Shown one piece after another: positions 30,420 through 43,206 of a stretch of 64,000 nucleotides of DNA; position 1 is the first letter of the stretch, and every line of letters begins with the position of its first letter. The notes beneath the pieces were generated by a model. It had not been told where the DNA came from. It worked only from the letters and a program-made list of their open reading frames with translations, and did no database searches. Source of the stretch: Gonocerus acuteangulatus (Eukaryota; Arthropoda; Insecta; Hemiptera; Coreidae); contig OX328125.1 in assembly GCA_946811695.1 (NCBI GenBank), forward strand, positions 40,268,836 through 40,332,835, read 5' to 3'. The position numbers were made by a program, and so were the translations under genes.

Positions 30420-32704
30420 ATTTAATAAAAAAGAACCGTGCGATTTTTATAATCCGTGGAAATATTTTGAATAGAAAGTCATAATATTCTTTCTTGAAAG
30501 GGGCGAAACCAAAACTTCCTTAAACACAACCACCGTTTTCTCAATCTGAGATGGTTCCATCGAAATTCACGCCTGAGCCTTGTTTTGTAGGAAATTATTT
30601 TTAATTATTTGTTTTGTTTTTTTTTGTTTTTTTTTTCAGAGCATTCATATCATGTGGTACGTTCAAGTTTCGTCGTTTTCTGGAGTCCGTTAATAAGTGA
30701 TTCAGATTACGTCGCATTCTATTGTGTGCGTTGTGTCTTGTTTTTCATTAAGTGAGTTTGTTAGTAGTGTATGTCCGATCTCCTTCCACTTGCAACAAGC
30801 TATAAACCGTTTCCGAGATATTTCACAAAATTTACAAAAGTCCGAAACTGCTCGTCCTTGCTATTATGTTTTTTTGTTTGTTTTTTTTTTAAATAGTTCC
30901 TAAAACGAAAATACCAGTTCTTTCGAGTTATCTAAAAACTGTTACAGATATCACCAGGGAAAAAATGTACCTAGAAATCTAATAAAGCTCACCCGGAAGC
31001 TGTACAATGTATTGTATAAGTGTTTTAAAAAGAAAAAAATGCTTTCCTGTTGGTGTATTTTGCTAGTTTGCTTGAGCTTTCGATTAGGTAATAAAAAATA
31101 TGGTTGTGAAAAATTTCATCAAAATCACATGTGTGCGTTTACTATTAAATATTTATAGATTTTTGGAACAGATATTCTTGTTTCCGCCTTGATACACAAG
31201 GAAATGAAGAAAGGGGGGGAGAGATTTTTTAATACTAGGACGTGAGCATGACGTAGACACGTGCCTGCATCACGGTAGCACATCACACCCACAAACATTA
31301 GTTCGGGCCTTCATCTCATCATTTGAGAGAGAGAGAGAATCTGAAGCACTCAGTCCATCTCTTTCCCTTTGAGGTCAAAGCATCCCTTATAAGGGTTCAA
31401 AGAGAAGAGCCTCCTACGTCATTATTTTCTCATCATGTGATGAACAATGACCAATGGAGCGCATTTCTTCGAGACATTAACCAAATGTTGCAGAACGTTT
31501 CACAATCAACACAAGAAGTAAGTAATACCTGACAAAAGTATATTGCTTATTGAAGTTACCATAATTGACCAAAGAATGTGTGGTGCGTAACCAGAAGGTA
31601 CGCTACAATGGTCTTTCATCAGGAAGATATGTTCAACACGACAATGCCTTATGTCAATTTTGGTCCTCTACAAACCTACCAGAGACATCGAAATCATGGC
31701 AGAAGGTTTTATCTTCAGTAGAATGGATACTAGCCTAGCTGATGAGATCGGCATAGTTGGTCTTTGTGATTTGATGAGAATTTCAGTAAACAAAGAAAAT
31801 ACGAATTATACAACGAATTATTTATGGGATAAAGGGCGTAATAACCCCGTTGTTTATCGCCTCATAAACGGAAATATAATTTATATGGGATAAACAACGC
31901 ATTGTTTGAATTCATCAGACATTTGGCATTTGAAAAAGATAAAGAATTCATTTACCTTAGATCTCACGTTAAGCATCACAATGAGATAAAGAGAAATAAT
32001 CCTGCCAAAAAAATTCTCCGCTAATTTGGATTGTCGCAGCTCTTCCTAAGTAAACTGGCCACAAATGAATATCAGTTTCGGGTTTTCTGACATTTATTTT
32101 GTATAAATATTTATTCAAAAGTATTTGCTTAAACTTAAAGTAAACACATGGTTGGTTTGTTACCAGCCTAGATGGCAAGATCAACCCGCCTGCTCTCTAA
32201 TCTCAGTACTTCCCTTTCAGTCTTTTTGAGTTTTTGTGAGTTTAAGCAAGTGTGAGTATAATTATTTCAACAAGTGAAGAAGAGGCCGGACCTGCAAAAA
32301 ATAACCCACAAAAAGAAAATATTAAACCAAATCATCTGAACTTATATGTATACTATATTTTAACTCATTATTTTTTATATAAAGTCCGACATTGGTAGAA
32401 GTCAGAAATTTTAATGAATCATATAATCATGTAAATGCTTCATATAAGTAACCTTTAAAAACTGAAAATAAGTGCTTGCTTGACAAAGTACTTACTTATC
32501 TTTATTCAATCGAAAATAAGAGTTTACTGGAAAAACTGTAAGTAAATACTTGTGAATTAAGTATTTACTGGACAATTAAGGGATTACTTATTTCATTAAG
32601 CAAACATTTTCACTTCAGTGAACACTGATATTTTATACATGTGGTAGTAAGTAAATACTTGGAAAATGTCGAGTAAAAGCAAAAGCTTATTTTTATTCAA
32701 GAGA
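30420..32704. other. non-coding sequence with two weak exon-like frames
   Basis: A frame at 31368-31515 (SHHVMNNDQWSAFLRDINQM and onward) ends at a consensus-like AAGTAAGTAA donor at 31516. A second at 31651-31893 contains DTSLADEIGIVGLCDLMRIS. Neither is recognised; both could be exon or transposon relics. The rest shows nothing that can be supported. Confidence 0.35.
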
Positions 32705-32908
32705 TCCATTAATTATTATTTAAATTTTAACGTCCATTATATTAACTACGAATTTTAGGACGGGTTATCTATAGTTTACTATACATTTCCAGCCAGGATA
32801 GGGCTGATAACTTTTCCTTTTTAAAGAAAAGCCACCACCCCATAGTGGGAATCGATCCCACGACCTTTGGCGCGGAGTATTAAGTGCTCACGGCCACCGG
32901 GCCTCCTC
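32705..32908 (-). mobile_element. tRNA-headed SINE (CCCGGTGGCCGTGAG head)
   Basis: On the minus strand the head reads GGAGGCCCGGTGGCCGTGAG, with B box GGATCGATTCC, then GTGGTGGCTTTTCTTTAAAA and body CAGCCCTATCCTGGCTGG. The 3' part is ATAGATAACCCGTCCTAAAA followed by a TTAAAATTTAAATAAT tail. Other copies lie at 28833-29070 (two, nested), 36966-37035 (3' part only) and 52155-52336. Confidence 0.85.
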
Positions 32909-34097
32909 CATTAATTAGAAATTCTACTTTAGACGATTAACTATAAAAAATTAAAATAGCAAAAACCGGTTGCTATTAATTGCGTAACTAATATCAGTCA
33001 ATTAAGTAAATCTACCAATATGTAATGAAAGGTGCTTTCTCTTTCTTTTACCTTCACGCCTATTGATGTCTTTTCATCGAGGGCTACTTCAATGAACAAC
33101 TTTCTTGCAAGCCTGAATCGCTCGCCAAAAGAAAATCCTTTGTAGTCAGAGTTTGTGCGGTATTGTGTATTTTTCAATATTATCTAGATAATTTTGAGAA
33201 AGAAAAGGACATTCTTAACTAATAATGAAAGACTTTTAACAGAGATTATCGTCGTTCTAAACACATAATACATTTTCGTTCAGTTTCCATGTGAACCATC
33301 GTTGGAGAAAAATCATTCGTATTAATAAATAATGACTAATGAATAAAACTGTTACTTCATTCCGAATAACGAATAGTATTATCAATCATTATTCAGTCAG
33401 TCAATATCTAACGTAACTTTTTTTTTTTTATTCATTGTTGAATAAAAATGATTTATTTGAATTAAAATTGTTGTAGAATAAAATGTATTTATTTGAATGA
33501 AAACTGTTATTGAATACAAATTATTTATGCGCATGAACATTTTTAATAGATAAAAATTATTTATACGAATGAAAATGTTTTAATCTGATTAGGTTATAGA
33601 TAACAAATTAAATAATACAAATTTGCTATGTGTTAATATGTATTCCTATAATTAATTATGTGTATTTTTAGGTAAATTAAATCAAATGTATCAAAGGTGG
33701 GCTACTGATTACTTTGATATCTTTTTTTATTCTGGCGACATTTTTCGCTATATTCTCAATCTTATTTTGAATGATAAAACTAATTAATTAAAAAAAATAA
33801 AAATGGAAAATAATGAATTATCAATGAATGAATAACTGAATCAATGAATAAATTGTATTGTTTTATTGCTTACAGAAAAAAACATTTTACAGCAAATTGC
33901 TTATATAAAAATATTAATTATTACGTTATTATTATTAGTGAGGTTATTAAGTCAAAATTTATGTTTTACTTCCAGTACTATATGAGTACCATTACATTAA
34001 TTTTATAGTTCATAATTACATTTTTAAACTTAAATATAAATATATATAAATGTATGAATGATTACATAAATTCATAATGAATAAATTATTATTCAAT
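32909..34097. other. AT-rich non-coding sequence with degenerate 37-bp repeats
   Basis: No gene. At 33440-33585 about four degenerate ~37-bp units of the form GTTGAATAAAAATGATTTAT plus TTGAATTAAAATT follow each other. The rest is AT-rich. Confidence 0.55.
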
Positions 34098-34196
34098 AGG
34101 GTTGAGCAATAATCAATAATCATTCAAATACATTTTTATTGAAATTATTACTCAAGAAAAATGTATTTGAATGATTATTGAATAATGCTCAACCCT
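34098..34196. repeat. long inverted repeat next to the 58-bp satellite
   Basis: AGGGTTGAGCAATAATCAAT with ATCATTCAAATACATTTTT (34098-34136) is complementary to AAAAATGTATTTGAATGATT with ATTGAATAATGCTCAACCCT (34156-34196) apart from a small indel. The spacer is about 20 bp. The right arm's last bases (CCCT) are the first bases of the satellite array. AGGGTTGAGCA ends resemble hAT-type MITE termini, but no 8-bp duplication is seen. Confidence 0.75.
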
Positions 34197-35183
34197 GATG
34201 GAACCGCCTGCAGTAACATACTAGACATACTCTGATGGTGGAGTTTCAGACCCTGATGGAACCGCCTGCAGTAACATACTAGACATACTCTGATGGTGGG
34301 GTTTCAGACCCTGATGGAACCGCCTGCAGTAACATACTAGACATACTCTGATGGTGGAGTTTCAGACCCTGATGGAACCGCCTGCAGTAAAATACTAGAC
34401 ATACTCTGATGGTGGAGTTTCAGACCCTGATGGAACCGCCTGCAGTAACATACTAGACATACACTGATGGTGGAGTTTCAGACCCTGATGGAACCGCCTG
34501 CAGTAACATACTAGACATACTCTGATGGTGGAGTTTCAGACCCTGATGGAACCGCCTGCAGTAACATACTAGACATACTCTGATGGTGGAGTTTCAGACC
34601 CTATGGAACCGCCTGCAGTAACATACTAGACATACTCTGATGGTGGAGTTTCAGACCCTGATGGAACCGCCTGCAGTAACATACTAGACATACACTGATG
34701 GTGGAGTTTCAGACCCTGATGGAACCGCCTGCAGTAACATACTAGACATACTCTGATGGTGGAGTTTCAGACCCTGATGGAACCGCCTGCAGTAACATAC
34801 TAGACATACACTGATGGTGGAGTTTCAGACCCTGATGGAACCGCCTGCAGTAACATACTAGACATACTCTGATGGTGGAGTTTCAGACCCTGATGGAACC
34901 GCCTGCAGTAACATACTAGACATACTCTGATGGTGGAGTTTCAGACCCTGATGGAACCGCCTGCAGTAACATACTAGACATACTCTGATGGTGGAGTTTC
35001 AGACACTGATGGAACCGCCTGCAGTAACATACTAGACATACTCTGATGGTGGAGTTTCAGACACTGATGGAACCGCCTGCAGTAACATACTAGACATACT
35101 CTGATGGTGGAGTTTCAGACCCTGATGGAACCGCCTGCAGTAACATACTAGACATACTCTGATGGTGGAGTTTCAGACCCTGA
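34193..35183 (+). repeat. 58-bp satellite, about 17 copies
   Basis: The unit reads CCCTGATGGAACCGCCTGCA, GTAACATACTAGACATACTC, TGATGGTGGAGTTTCAGA. Copies differ at very few positions (CTCTG/CACTG, GACCC/GACAC, and one 1-bp deletion near 34601). This shows recent homogenisation. The GC content is much higher than in the flanks. 58 is not a multiple of three, so it does not code. Confidence 0.97.
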
Positions 35184-36922
35184 AAGCGTCTCTATAGAAA
35201 ATAAATAAATCTTTGCTGTAGGGATTTTCCTGTTTGAAACAGTCGCCGACGTCCGGTCAGGTCAACGACAAGATAACATTTTACACAATTGTTTTGGGCT
35301 AGTGACTTTTGAGCTTGTCTTAAATAGTACGAGTGTTGCAATGATGGTAATTTTCAAAAATTATGTTGCTTGGCTTGAATGATATCGTGCTTGAAATTAT
35401 TCGATCTTTTCACATTTGTCGAAATAGATTCGTGCTGAGTAACGGCACCTACGACATTTAGTTTGATCTTTACTGCGAAATGAATTTTAGCCGAAAAAGC
35501 GTTATGAAATACTTTTCTAACTCATGATGATTGTTTCAATCAAGCAATGAATATGATATTAATTTTACAATTAATGTGTATATTGTTCAAGGTCATTGGA
35601 TGTTTAAAAGAAATCTCTCAAACGTTTTACAAAATATTTAATTGAATAAAACGGAATGTTAATAAAACGGCCCTAGAAAGGAACCTATAAAGCAAAGCCA
35701 TTCAAAACGAATACCAATTAGTAATTTAAAATGAATGACATGAGTCCGCTCAACTTGCGGAGTTTGTGATTTTGAAGTAAATTCTCATTAATAGTTTCTG
35801 ATTGGTGAGACTACTGATGTTCACGTTTATATTGGGTTCGTTACAAGATTGCAAAAATTGCGGAAACCAGAATATATTCTGCAATATACATCTCCACTTA
35901 AAATGGCCCAATATTGCTGAATTGCCATGTTTTTATTATTCAAATGGCAAACATCAAATATCATTACAAAAAAAAAAAAAGGAAAGGTTTTCTAGAAGCT
36001 TTTCGGCAACTATAGTTTTGGTACCAACCGAAGAAGTGCCACTTTCGCAGCAGGGGAAGATCATGCCGAAACTATTGAAATATAGATTTTTCTAAAAATA
36101 TGACGTTATCTTTTAGTCGCATCCCAACCACCCCTGACTTCTTATCACCTCTTCTTTAAGTACAAGTTCAACTGTCTTGTTTATTTCAAGTTTATTGCAC
36201 AATGAATAATTAACAATAACACCTTACTCATATATACGAGACAATGATACAATGCAACCGTATATATAATATACTATCCTAAATACATATATTTGCCTGA
36301 ATTGTAGCCAATAAGTTCATTCCTAATGCTTTGTGCTCGGTGTCTACCTCTTCCTTTTTGAACTCCAAGTAGTTTTTACATTCCTGGCTGTTTGATGCAA
36401 GAACGCACGGGACTATTGACGTCCATTGTCTTCCACTGTAAGGCCTTGTTCATGTCGGAAATATCGAATCAGTATTCCAGTAGCGAGGGTTGTATGTCGT
36501 CAAGCTTACTGCTTTTGTAAATGGTAACGCCAAGTCTTACAATTGAAAAAATCATAGCAATAGTTGAACATAAATAATTTTTATAAATAGTTAGTGTTAA
36601 CTCTCATTATATGTATTTCATAAATTAAGAGGCGTTAATGTTTTTAAATGTATACTAAAAGAAATGTATGTAGCAGTATCCTGTTAAAAGAACATATCAT
36701 TTTTATTTTTATTGAATAAAAAGCTATGTAATTTTAAGGAGTAGGAAGGAATATTTCTGTGATATATTTTTTGTCTTCTGACATTTCATTCGTGTTTTGT
36801 GACAAGTTAGTGTATGTCCTAGTATGCAGTCAATCTCTACAGGCTATTCTCAGGCAGGCAGGTTAACTTCATTGTCCTAAGCAGGGTTCCTCCCCATAGA
36901 AAGTAAGGGATCGAGATAAATT

Positions 36923-36925
<3 letters not shown>
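35184..36925. other. non-coding sequence
   Basis: No supported gene. The open frame at 35802-36095 spans a poly(A) run and has no domain. The stretch 36330-36500 is less AT-rich but shows no recognisable coding motif. Confidence 0.5.
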
Positions 36926-36971
<46 letters not shown>

Positions 36972-37036
36972 TTTTAACGCCCATTTATAATTAACTCGGA
37001 ATTTTAGGACGGGCTATCTATAGGTTACCATTCTTT

Positions 37037-37087
<51 letters not shown>
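36926..37087. repeat. (TA)n tracts flanking a SINE 3' fragment
   Basis: TA tracts at 36926-36968 and 37040-37087 flank AAATTTTAACGCCCATTTAT with AATTTTAGGACGGGCTATCT (36969-37035), the 3' part of the SINE family described at 32705, in minus orientation. Confidence 0.85.
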
Positions 37088-37091
<4 letters not shown>

Positions 37092-38029
37092 TATAATATA
37101 ATATAATGGTTCAGCTATGATTATCGAATTTCATTTTTTACACCAAGCTTGATTTTATATAGTGAATAACTTTAGTGATGGAATTTAATGTCCCTTTTGA
37201 TTCCTTACATTGTTTTTATCTTCAAGATTAATATTTCCATGTAATCTGTATCTAAGAATGTCGGTAGATAATTAATCGAATTGCTCTTAAAAACTAACCT
37301 CTCGTTTTTAAGTTGGTTAATAAAGCGTAATTCCTCTTTGGAATACTCATAACCTGGAACTGTGCAACCTACGCAGCCTTGCGAGAGAAAATTGTTAGAA
37401 ATCTATTAGTCAATCACTTCCTACAGACTTCTGTAGCTGACGTGGTGGCTTCTCAGAAAGAATTTGCAAGATTTGACAACATCAGCTTAGAAAATAGAAA
37501 TAGTCGTCAATTATATTGTTCATTATAAATTATAATTATAATATTCTTCGTTACAAATATACGGCAGACGGAAGGGCAAAATAAAAAACATAATTAACAA
37601 GAGCAATTCATTTATTAAAATCAGCTCTAGATGTTTCACAGCTTATAGCGTGTTTCCTCCCTCACTATATATTTAGATGTCTCTTCGCGAGCTACAGGCT
37701 TTATTACTATATACCAAGTACAACTATACTACACAGTCCAGGCAACGAGTGCTCAAAAACAACTTTAGATGGAAATAGTTGGAACACAAAGTTTGACTTC
37801 ATAACTTTGTTTCGAATTGTTATTGCAAATTTAATCAGGAAAAATTGCGTTTCAAACATTTCCATCCATAACTGTTCGTTCCTGGACTGATAGTATAGTT
37901 GTACTTACAGAGGCCACGTCAGGAATGAGATTTCTACGTAAAGCGTCAATCAGCTGAGAGTAATCAGCTGTGCATTATCGATATATTGAAATGAATAATC
38001 TGAAACCGAAACAAATACTCTAGTGTTTT
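37088..38029. other. non-coding sequence, possible eroded PLE terminus
   Basis: No gene. On the minus strand of about 37560-37660 the sequence GTGAAACATCTAGAGC followed by CCTTCCGTCTGCC resembles the post-core part of the PLE hammerhead terminus. The CUGANGA core is not recognisable, so the link is tentative. Confidence 0.35.
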
Positions 38030-38330
38030 TTTTTTTTTATCCTTTTTCCAAAGGAACTGCTACGCTGCCAAAAAAGATCCGAATTTGATGAAATTTGGCG
38101 CAACAAAACTATGTCTAGAACGGAAGGTCAAGTTCCTTGACCAGCAGAATCGTCTAGCGAAATATTTTTTTCCGGGCAATTTGCGCTAAAACAAAATTTG
38201 TATCATTGACGGGGTTACGTTATTTGTCTTCCAAGCTTGTTAGATATCCAAACGTAGAAAGTATAGTATTGTTTTTTTAGATACATAAATACATATATGC
38301 AAATTTGAACCACTGGTGTATTCATGACTT
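38030..38330 (+). repeat. repeat with GATGAAATTTGG segment, diverged copy
   Basis: CCGAATTTGATGAAATTTGG, then GAACGGAAGGTCAAGTTCCT and CCAGCAGAATCG match the segment at 42415-42490 (CCGATTTTGATGAAATTTGG, AAAGGTCAAGTTCGTTAACC). This is an interspersed family of unknown type. Such 'gene-free' GAAATTTGG segments are often found in Helitron-like elements. Confidence 0.5.
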
Positions 38331-38990
38331 TTTTGGGACGTGGGCATTTTTATTTGGCTCTTCCGGAATGCGCCATCAGGTATTATATTTATAATCTAGG
38401 TAAGAAGAGAAATATTTTTATTCTTTTTTTTACCTTAAATTATAAATTTTCAATGAATGAGTTCAATGTTTAAAATACTAATTTAATCATCAAAAGCTTA
38501 CATCCTTTTGTGAAAGTTTTGAAGTGCAGGAATGGGGTGTTTTTTCTGAAGGCATAAGAAAAACTAATTTGAACTAAGTCGTGAAGTGCATTTTCTTAGC
38601 CGATTCGGGCAGGACAATGGCATAATAACACAAATGAATAGCTCAGGATAAAAGATATTAATAGAATAATTGTACTTTTTCTGAAGAGATAGGGGAAAAC
38701 CCTCTCTACTTTCCTATTTTCTTCAACAAAAGATACTTTTCGTTTTAATTTGTTTTCTTTATTAAGTTAATTTCATTTTGCAGATTTCTCCATTTCAGAA
38801 TTAAAAAGTAAGTGAAATTCTTGCATTATTTGTTGTTGCATTATGTGATACAACAATATAATGAAGAAATATTTAGTGCATTACGTTGGAATAAATCAGA
38901 AAGTAATTTTAACCAATAAAACATTTACATCTAATAATAACGCCTCCAGTATTTTATTAGAATTATAAATTAAAACCTGGCATTCTCGTT
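38331..38990. other. non-coding AT-rich sequence
   Basis: I see nothing supportable in this stretch. Confidence 0.5.
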
Positions 38991-39095
38991 ATAGGCGGAA
39001 GGTCAACCAGTAAAAAACTTCACTAAATAGTTTCACTTTCTTTCTTCTTCTCTACATGTTTCGCATCCGTTTGGTGACTCTTCAGGTTCATAAAA
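38991..39095 (-). mobile_element. PLE 3' terminus relic with degenerate hammerhead
   Basis: On the minus strand it reads CTGAAGAGTCACC (core CUGAAGA at 39085-39079), AAAC, GGATGCGAAACATGTAGAG, then a GAAAGAAAGTGAAA stretch and TTGACCTTCCGCC. The order matches the PLE ends at 17648 and 54750. Stem I and stem II pairing are eroded, so cleavage is unlikely. No PLE coding sequence is adjacent. Confidence 0.7.
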
Positions 39096-39917
39096 AATGA
39101 ATTTTTGACTGCAGATTCAATTTTTGCAAAATAAACATATTTGTCCTTGAAATTACTTTGATTTTGAACCGATGGGGTGAAACAGACATCCGATTCGAAT
39201 TCAGCGACCCTCAAAACCATGGAAGCTCTAGTTATTTCTTCTCAGACGACTTCATACGATATTTGACCTTCAAATGCCCTTAACCTGACGTGCTATAGTG
39301 AAATAGACTCCGGATTCTGATTCAGAGTGTCGAAATACATAAGTAACAAGATGAAAAAATATATATGTATGGTGTCTTTCGAAAAAAAAACACTTTTTTG
39401 TACCTGTGTTATTAATTAAATGATATAAAGTCACCATATTGCAGCCTTGTTCAGCTCTGACCTGCTCCTACCGGGTGCCAGACATTTATCAGTATATTCC
39501 CGGGGCCCCAAATAGCTGTGAAAAGTGTATTGAGTATTTTTTTTTTTTTTTTTTACAGAAGAGATTAATGGTCTTCCGTCTGTTAAATAACTATTATCTA
39601 ATTGATTTAGATTCTAGGAAAAATTAATTCAACTTCGCCGAGATTCATTTAATTTATTTTTTATTGAAGTCCCTCATCAGTTCTCTCAGGAAGAGGTGCA
39701 AGGAATATTAGAAAAATAAATAGGCTATTCATTATTTTCTATTTTCCCATGAGGATAATTTATTTTAGTAGCAAGGATTTCTCGAGACTGCTTCTTAGCC
39801 GTTTAAGGATATCTCGGGTTTAGATGTTTCGATTTTTCCATGAACGAGTTAACTCGTCGGCTGAACATTTTACGGTTATTCGATGTCTTCCATATTTGTA
39901 CTGTAGCTTATATTGCT
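39096..39917. other. non-coding sequence
   Basis: No supported gene. A short poly(T) run at 39537-39554 produces a spurious frame. Confidence 0.5.
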
Positions 39918-40090
39918 AATTGCTTTGGTTCCTCCTTCCCTCCTTAGGGAGAAAGCCTGCATATGAGGTTTACCTCATGACGCTATCCGGAAGTGCCGTA
40001 GCCGTATGTAGAACCCATAGATCACTAAAAAAGTCCGACTCGCAGGAACTGCGTCATCTTAGCGCGGTTCAGTTTTTATCCCTAGTGTCA
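39918..40090 (+). repeat. GCGCGGTTCC-type repeat, two modules
   Basis: GGTTCCTCCTTCCCTCCTTA, GGAGAAAGCC and ATCCGGAAGTGCCG are followed by AGTCCGACTCGCAGGAACTG and CATCTTAGCGCGGTTCAG. Both modules of the family at 385-625 are present, in reverse order. Confidence 0.65.
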
Positions 40091-40329
40091 TTTGGGAAGA
40101 TTGAAATGGAAACCGTTTTTATTTTGGTTCAACCTTTCCCCCGTAAACAAAGGGCCCGTTATGAAGGGGCAGCGGACCCTTATACCTGGAATGCACAGGT
40201 TGGCCAGCCCAACTGCTACAAATAGTTATTTCAAATATCAAAACAAATATCAAAATATTTCTATTTTTCTTGATTTCTTCTACAGTAATACTAATTCTAT
40301 AAATACATGCAATTAAAAAAAAACAACAA

Positions 40330-40925
40330 CCCATTAAAATGTGAGCTAAACAAAAACGAAAATCCGGTCAAAAGAACAAAAGTAACACATTTGAAGTTTT
40401 AAGCACTTATTTCTCCGATTGAAAATTCCTAATCAAAAATTTCTTTAGAATCTTTTTTGTAGAGAATTTAGTAAGCTTTCGAATGGTAAACTTCCGCTTC
40501 CCAAGATTCTCAACCGCTTTAGAGATATTAAGGAAAATTTACAAAGTTATCAAAACTTTTCATGTCTATTAATAAAATATTTTATTCTAACCCTTCCTTA
40601 ACTCCAAACGTAACCAAAATTTCAACATATTAGTTTTGATGAAAGTTGAACATGCAGAAAATGTTTCAACTGAATCCCATGATTCTAAGTACCCAAACCA
40701 AAATCGGTATTCAACAACTATTTTTCCCATTTTCTCGAAAACGGTTAAAGCTATCGCCTCGAAAATGGTTTCATTCGTTTTCCTTGGCCAAGAAGCCTAT
40801 AAAACGAGTACTTACAAGCATATGAACTCAAAAACGTAAGCGTTACGTTTTTTTTGCGCGAATTTCGCCCCAAACGCCATCTTCCAGTGGGTGGATTTTC
40901 CTGGTTAACGAGCTGAAACGCGCCA
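40330..40925 (-). repeat. inverted copy of the ~700-bp repeat family
   Basis: Its reverse complement matches 42478-43350 segment by segment, for example GGAAGATGGCGTTTGGGGCG, AACGCTTACGTTTTTGAGTT, ACCATTTTCGAGGCGATAGC, CATGTTCTAC-like and GGAGTTAAGGAAGGGTTAGA. An open frame of 67 codons here and its 66-codon counterpart at 43062-43262 (minus) are similar; see findings. Confidence 0.8.
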
Positions 40926-42196
40926 AGAAGACGCAGTTCAGGCTTTTTTTTCTACTGTTTCATTGAATTTCAATTGAACTAGGATAATGATTTGTACTAT
41001 AATAGATATCTTATTTTTTCTTGAAAAAAGTTGTTTTTTTGCGCGCCTTACAAGGCTACCATATATTGAGTTATACTTGTAGGTCAATCGATACTAATAA
41101 ATAAAATTCGGCGCCGTAAAAAAAAAAAATAAAAATAAAAAAAAAAAATAAAAAAATAAAAAAAATAAATAAATAAATTTAACATATCAGATGAACAACT
41201 CGGTAACATTAATTCTGATTACTTCTAGGGTCTTCTTTATTTATTTATTTAAATTAACGGTTTTTGTAGTGCTAAAACACAAAAATAATGGAAAATAGTG
41301 AAAATTATATCTTTCAGTTGTTCCGATGTTACACAAGAACCTTCCAGTATTTATAGAAGTCTTATCTGTAAAACAAAATCTTCAAAATGTGCCTAGACAA
41401 TCTTTTGTAGATAAATTAAATAGAAAAACAAGGATATATTTTCTATTGCCTGCTAGTTAGTTAGAACGGTGGTTGACATGACTACCGCTAGGGCAGCCGA
41501 TTTGATTCGCCTCTTTTTCAGCCTATAACATCCAAATCAGTGGATGGTTCGTTCAGTGCTCGCTGCATCAGACTCCTTCTTATGCGTTCCTTCGAGTAGG
41601 CTAGTCATCATCTCTTCACCATAGTCATAATCACGATGAGTCAACAAAACCCGTTCCTTCTAGTCTATTATCTACTTTGGTTCTGGTTCTACTTACTACT
41701 ATTAATAATTCTAGATCATTTCTCGGATAAGCAGGTTCTTTAAATGGCATATTTTTCGGTGGCTTCTTGTTTTACTGAATTTCACAATTTCATGTATTAG
41801 TATGGAGTAACACGTTTCTAAGCTTAATATTTTCTTCATAATTTTTTAACAATAATTTCTTATATATGTTGTATGATAGGAAAAATACTGCTCAAATTAA
41901 ATAGTACTTCACAGGATGTAGCGCAAGTAGATGATAATACACAAGGAGCGAAAATAGACCAAAAATGCAGTTCAATGCTGCCAACCGCACATTTTTATCT
42001 GTGTTTGTTCCAGAAATATGCCGTTCTAAAGGTTATTTAGATATTTTTTTTTTTTTTTTTTTTTTTTTAAGGAAAACCCCAATTTTCCCTGCTTGTACAC
42101 ATTATATTCCAACGTTACATTACATGTTTTTAATTAGCATTATATTTTCTTTAAGGTTATATCAATAAATATAAATGTCATCGAGAATAATTTTCA
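40926..42196. other. non-coding sequence with a SINE tail remnant
   Basis: No gene supported. CGGCGCCGTAAAAAAAAAAA at 41109 followed by an A-rich AATAAAT tail to 41175 is the end of the GGCGC-stem 3' tail family. A poly(T) run lies at 42044-42068. Confidence 0.55.
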
Positions 42197-42839
42197 TTTT
42201 AGCGCGGTTCCTCCCTCCCCCATAGGGAGGAACCCCGCTTATAAGGTTGATACAATGAAACAATCCGGAAGTGCCGACTAGAAAATTTTGCGTTTCAGAA
42301 CCCCTAGAAACCGAAAATAACGGTGGTTCAAATTTGTATATATATATATATGTATATATTTATTTATATATATATATATATTTGTCTGTTCGCTCTCTAA
42401 ATAGAAGACGAATGGTCCGATTTTGATGAAATTTGGTACAAAAATCTGTCGTCCAATTTGAAAGGTCAAGTTCGTTAACCAGCAAAATCCGCCCACTGGA
42501 AGATGGCGTTTGGGGCGAAATTCGCGCAGAAAAAATCGTAACGCTTACGTTTTTGAGTTCATAAGCTTGTAAGTACTCGTTTTATAGGCTTCTTGGGCTA
42601 GAAAAACGAATGAAACCATTTTCAAGGCGATAGCTTTAACCGTTGTCGAGAAAATTGTAAAAATAGTTTTTGAATACCGTTTTAGCGCGGTTCCTCCCTC
42701 CCCCATAGGGAGGAACCCCGCTTATAAGGTTGATACAATGAAACAATCCGGAAGTGCCGACTAGAAAATTTTGCGTTTCAGAACCCCTAGAAACCGAAAA
42801 TAACGGTGGTTCAAATTTGTATATATATATATATGTATA

Positions 42840-42902
<63 letters not shown>

Positions 42903-43206
42903 CTGTTCGCTCTCTAAATAGAAGACGAATGGTCCGATTTTGATAAAATTTGGTACAAAAATCTGTCGTCCAATTTGAAAGGTCAAGTTCGTTAACCAGC
43001 AAAATCCGCCCACTGGAAGATGGCGTTTGGGGCGAAATTCGCGCAGAAAAAATCGTAACGCTTACGTTTTTGAGTTCATAAGCTTGTAAGTACTCGTTTT
43101 ATAGGCTTCTTGGGCTAGAAAAACGAATGAAACCATTTTCAAGGCGATAGCTTTAACCGTTGTCGAGAAAATTGGAAAAATAGTTTTTGAATACCTTTTT
43201 TGGTTT
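42197..43206 (+). repeat. 483-bp direct duplication with TA-tract expansion
   Basis: 42197-42679 and 42680-43194 are almost identical. Each begins TTTTAGCGCGGTTCCTCCCT, includes the AATCCGGAAGTGCCGACTAG module and a TA tract, then TTGTCTGTTCGCTCTCTAAA, and ends GGAAAAATAGTTTTTGAATA. The second copy's TA tract is about 34 bp longer. Near identity shows a recent tandem duplication. It joins the GCGCGGTTCC module to the ~700-bp family. Confidence 0.93.

Noticed and set aside
34193..35183. Regular repeats resembling a CRISPR array
   Set aside because: The 58-bp units are contiguous with no unique spacers, and the window is eukaryotic. It is a satellite.
35802..36095. 97-codon open frame
   Set aside because: Passes through a poly(A) run, with no recognisable motif and no conservation evidence.
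37560..37700. Additional hammerhead on the minus strand
   Set aside because: GTGAAACATCTAGAGC is present but the CUGANGA core and stem II cannot be identified; kept only as a note.
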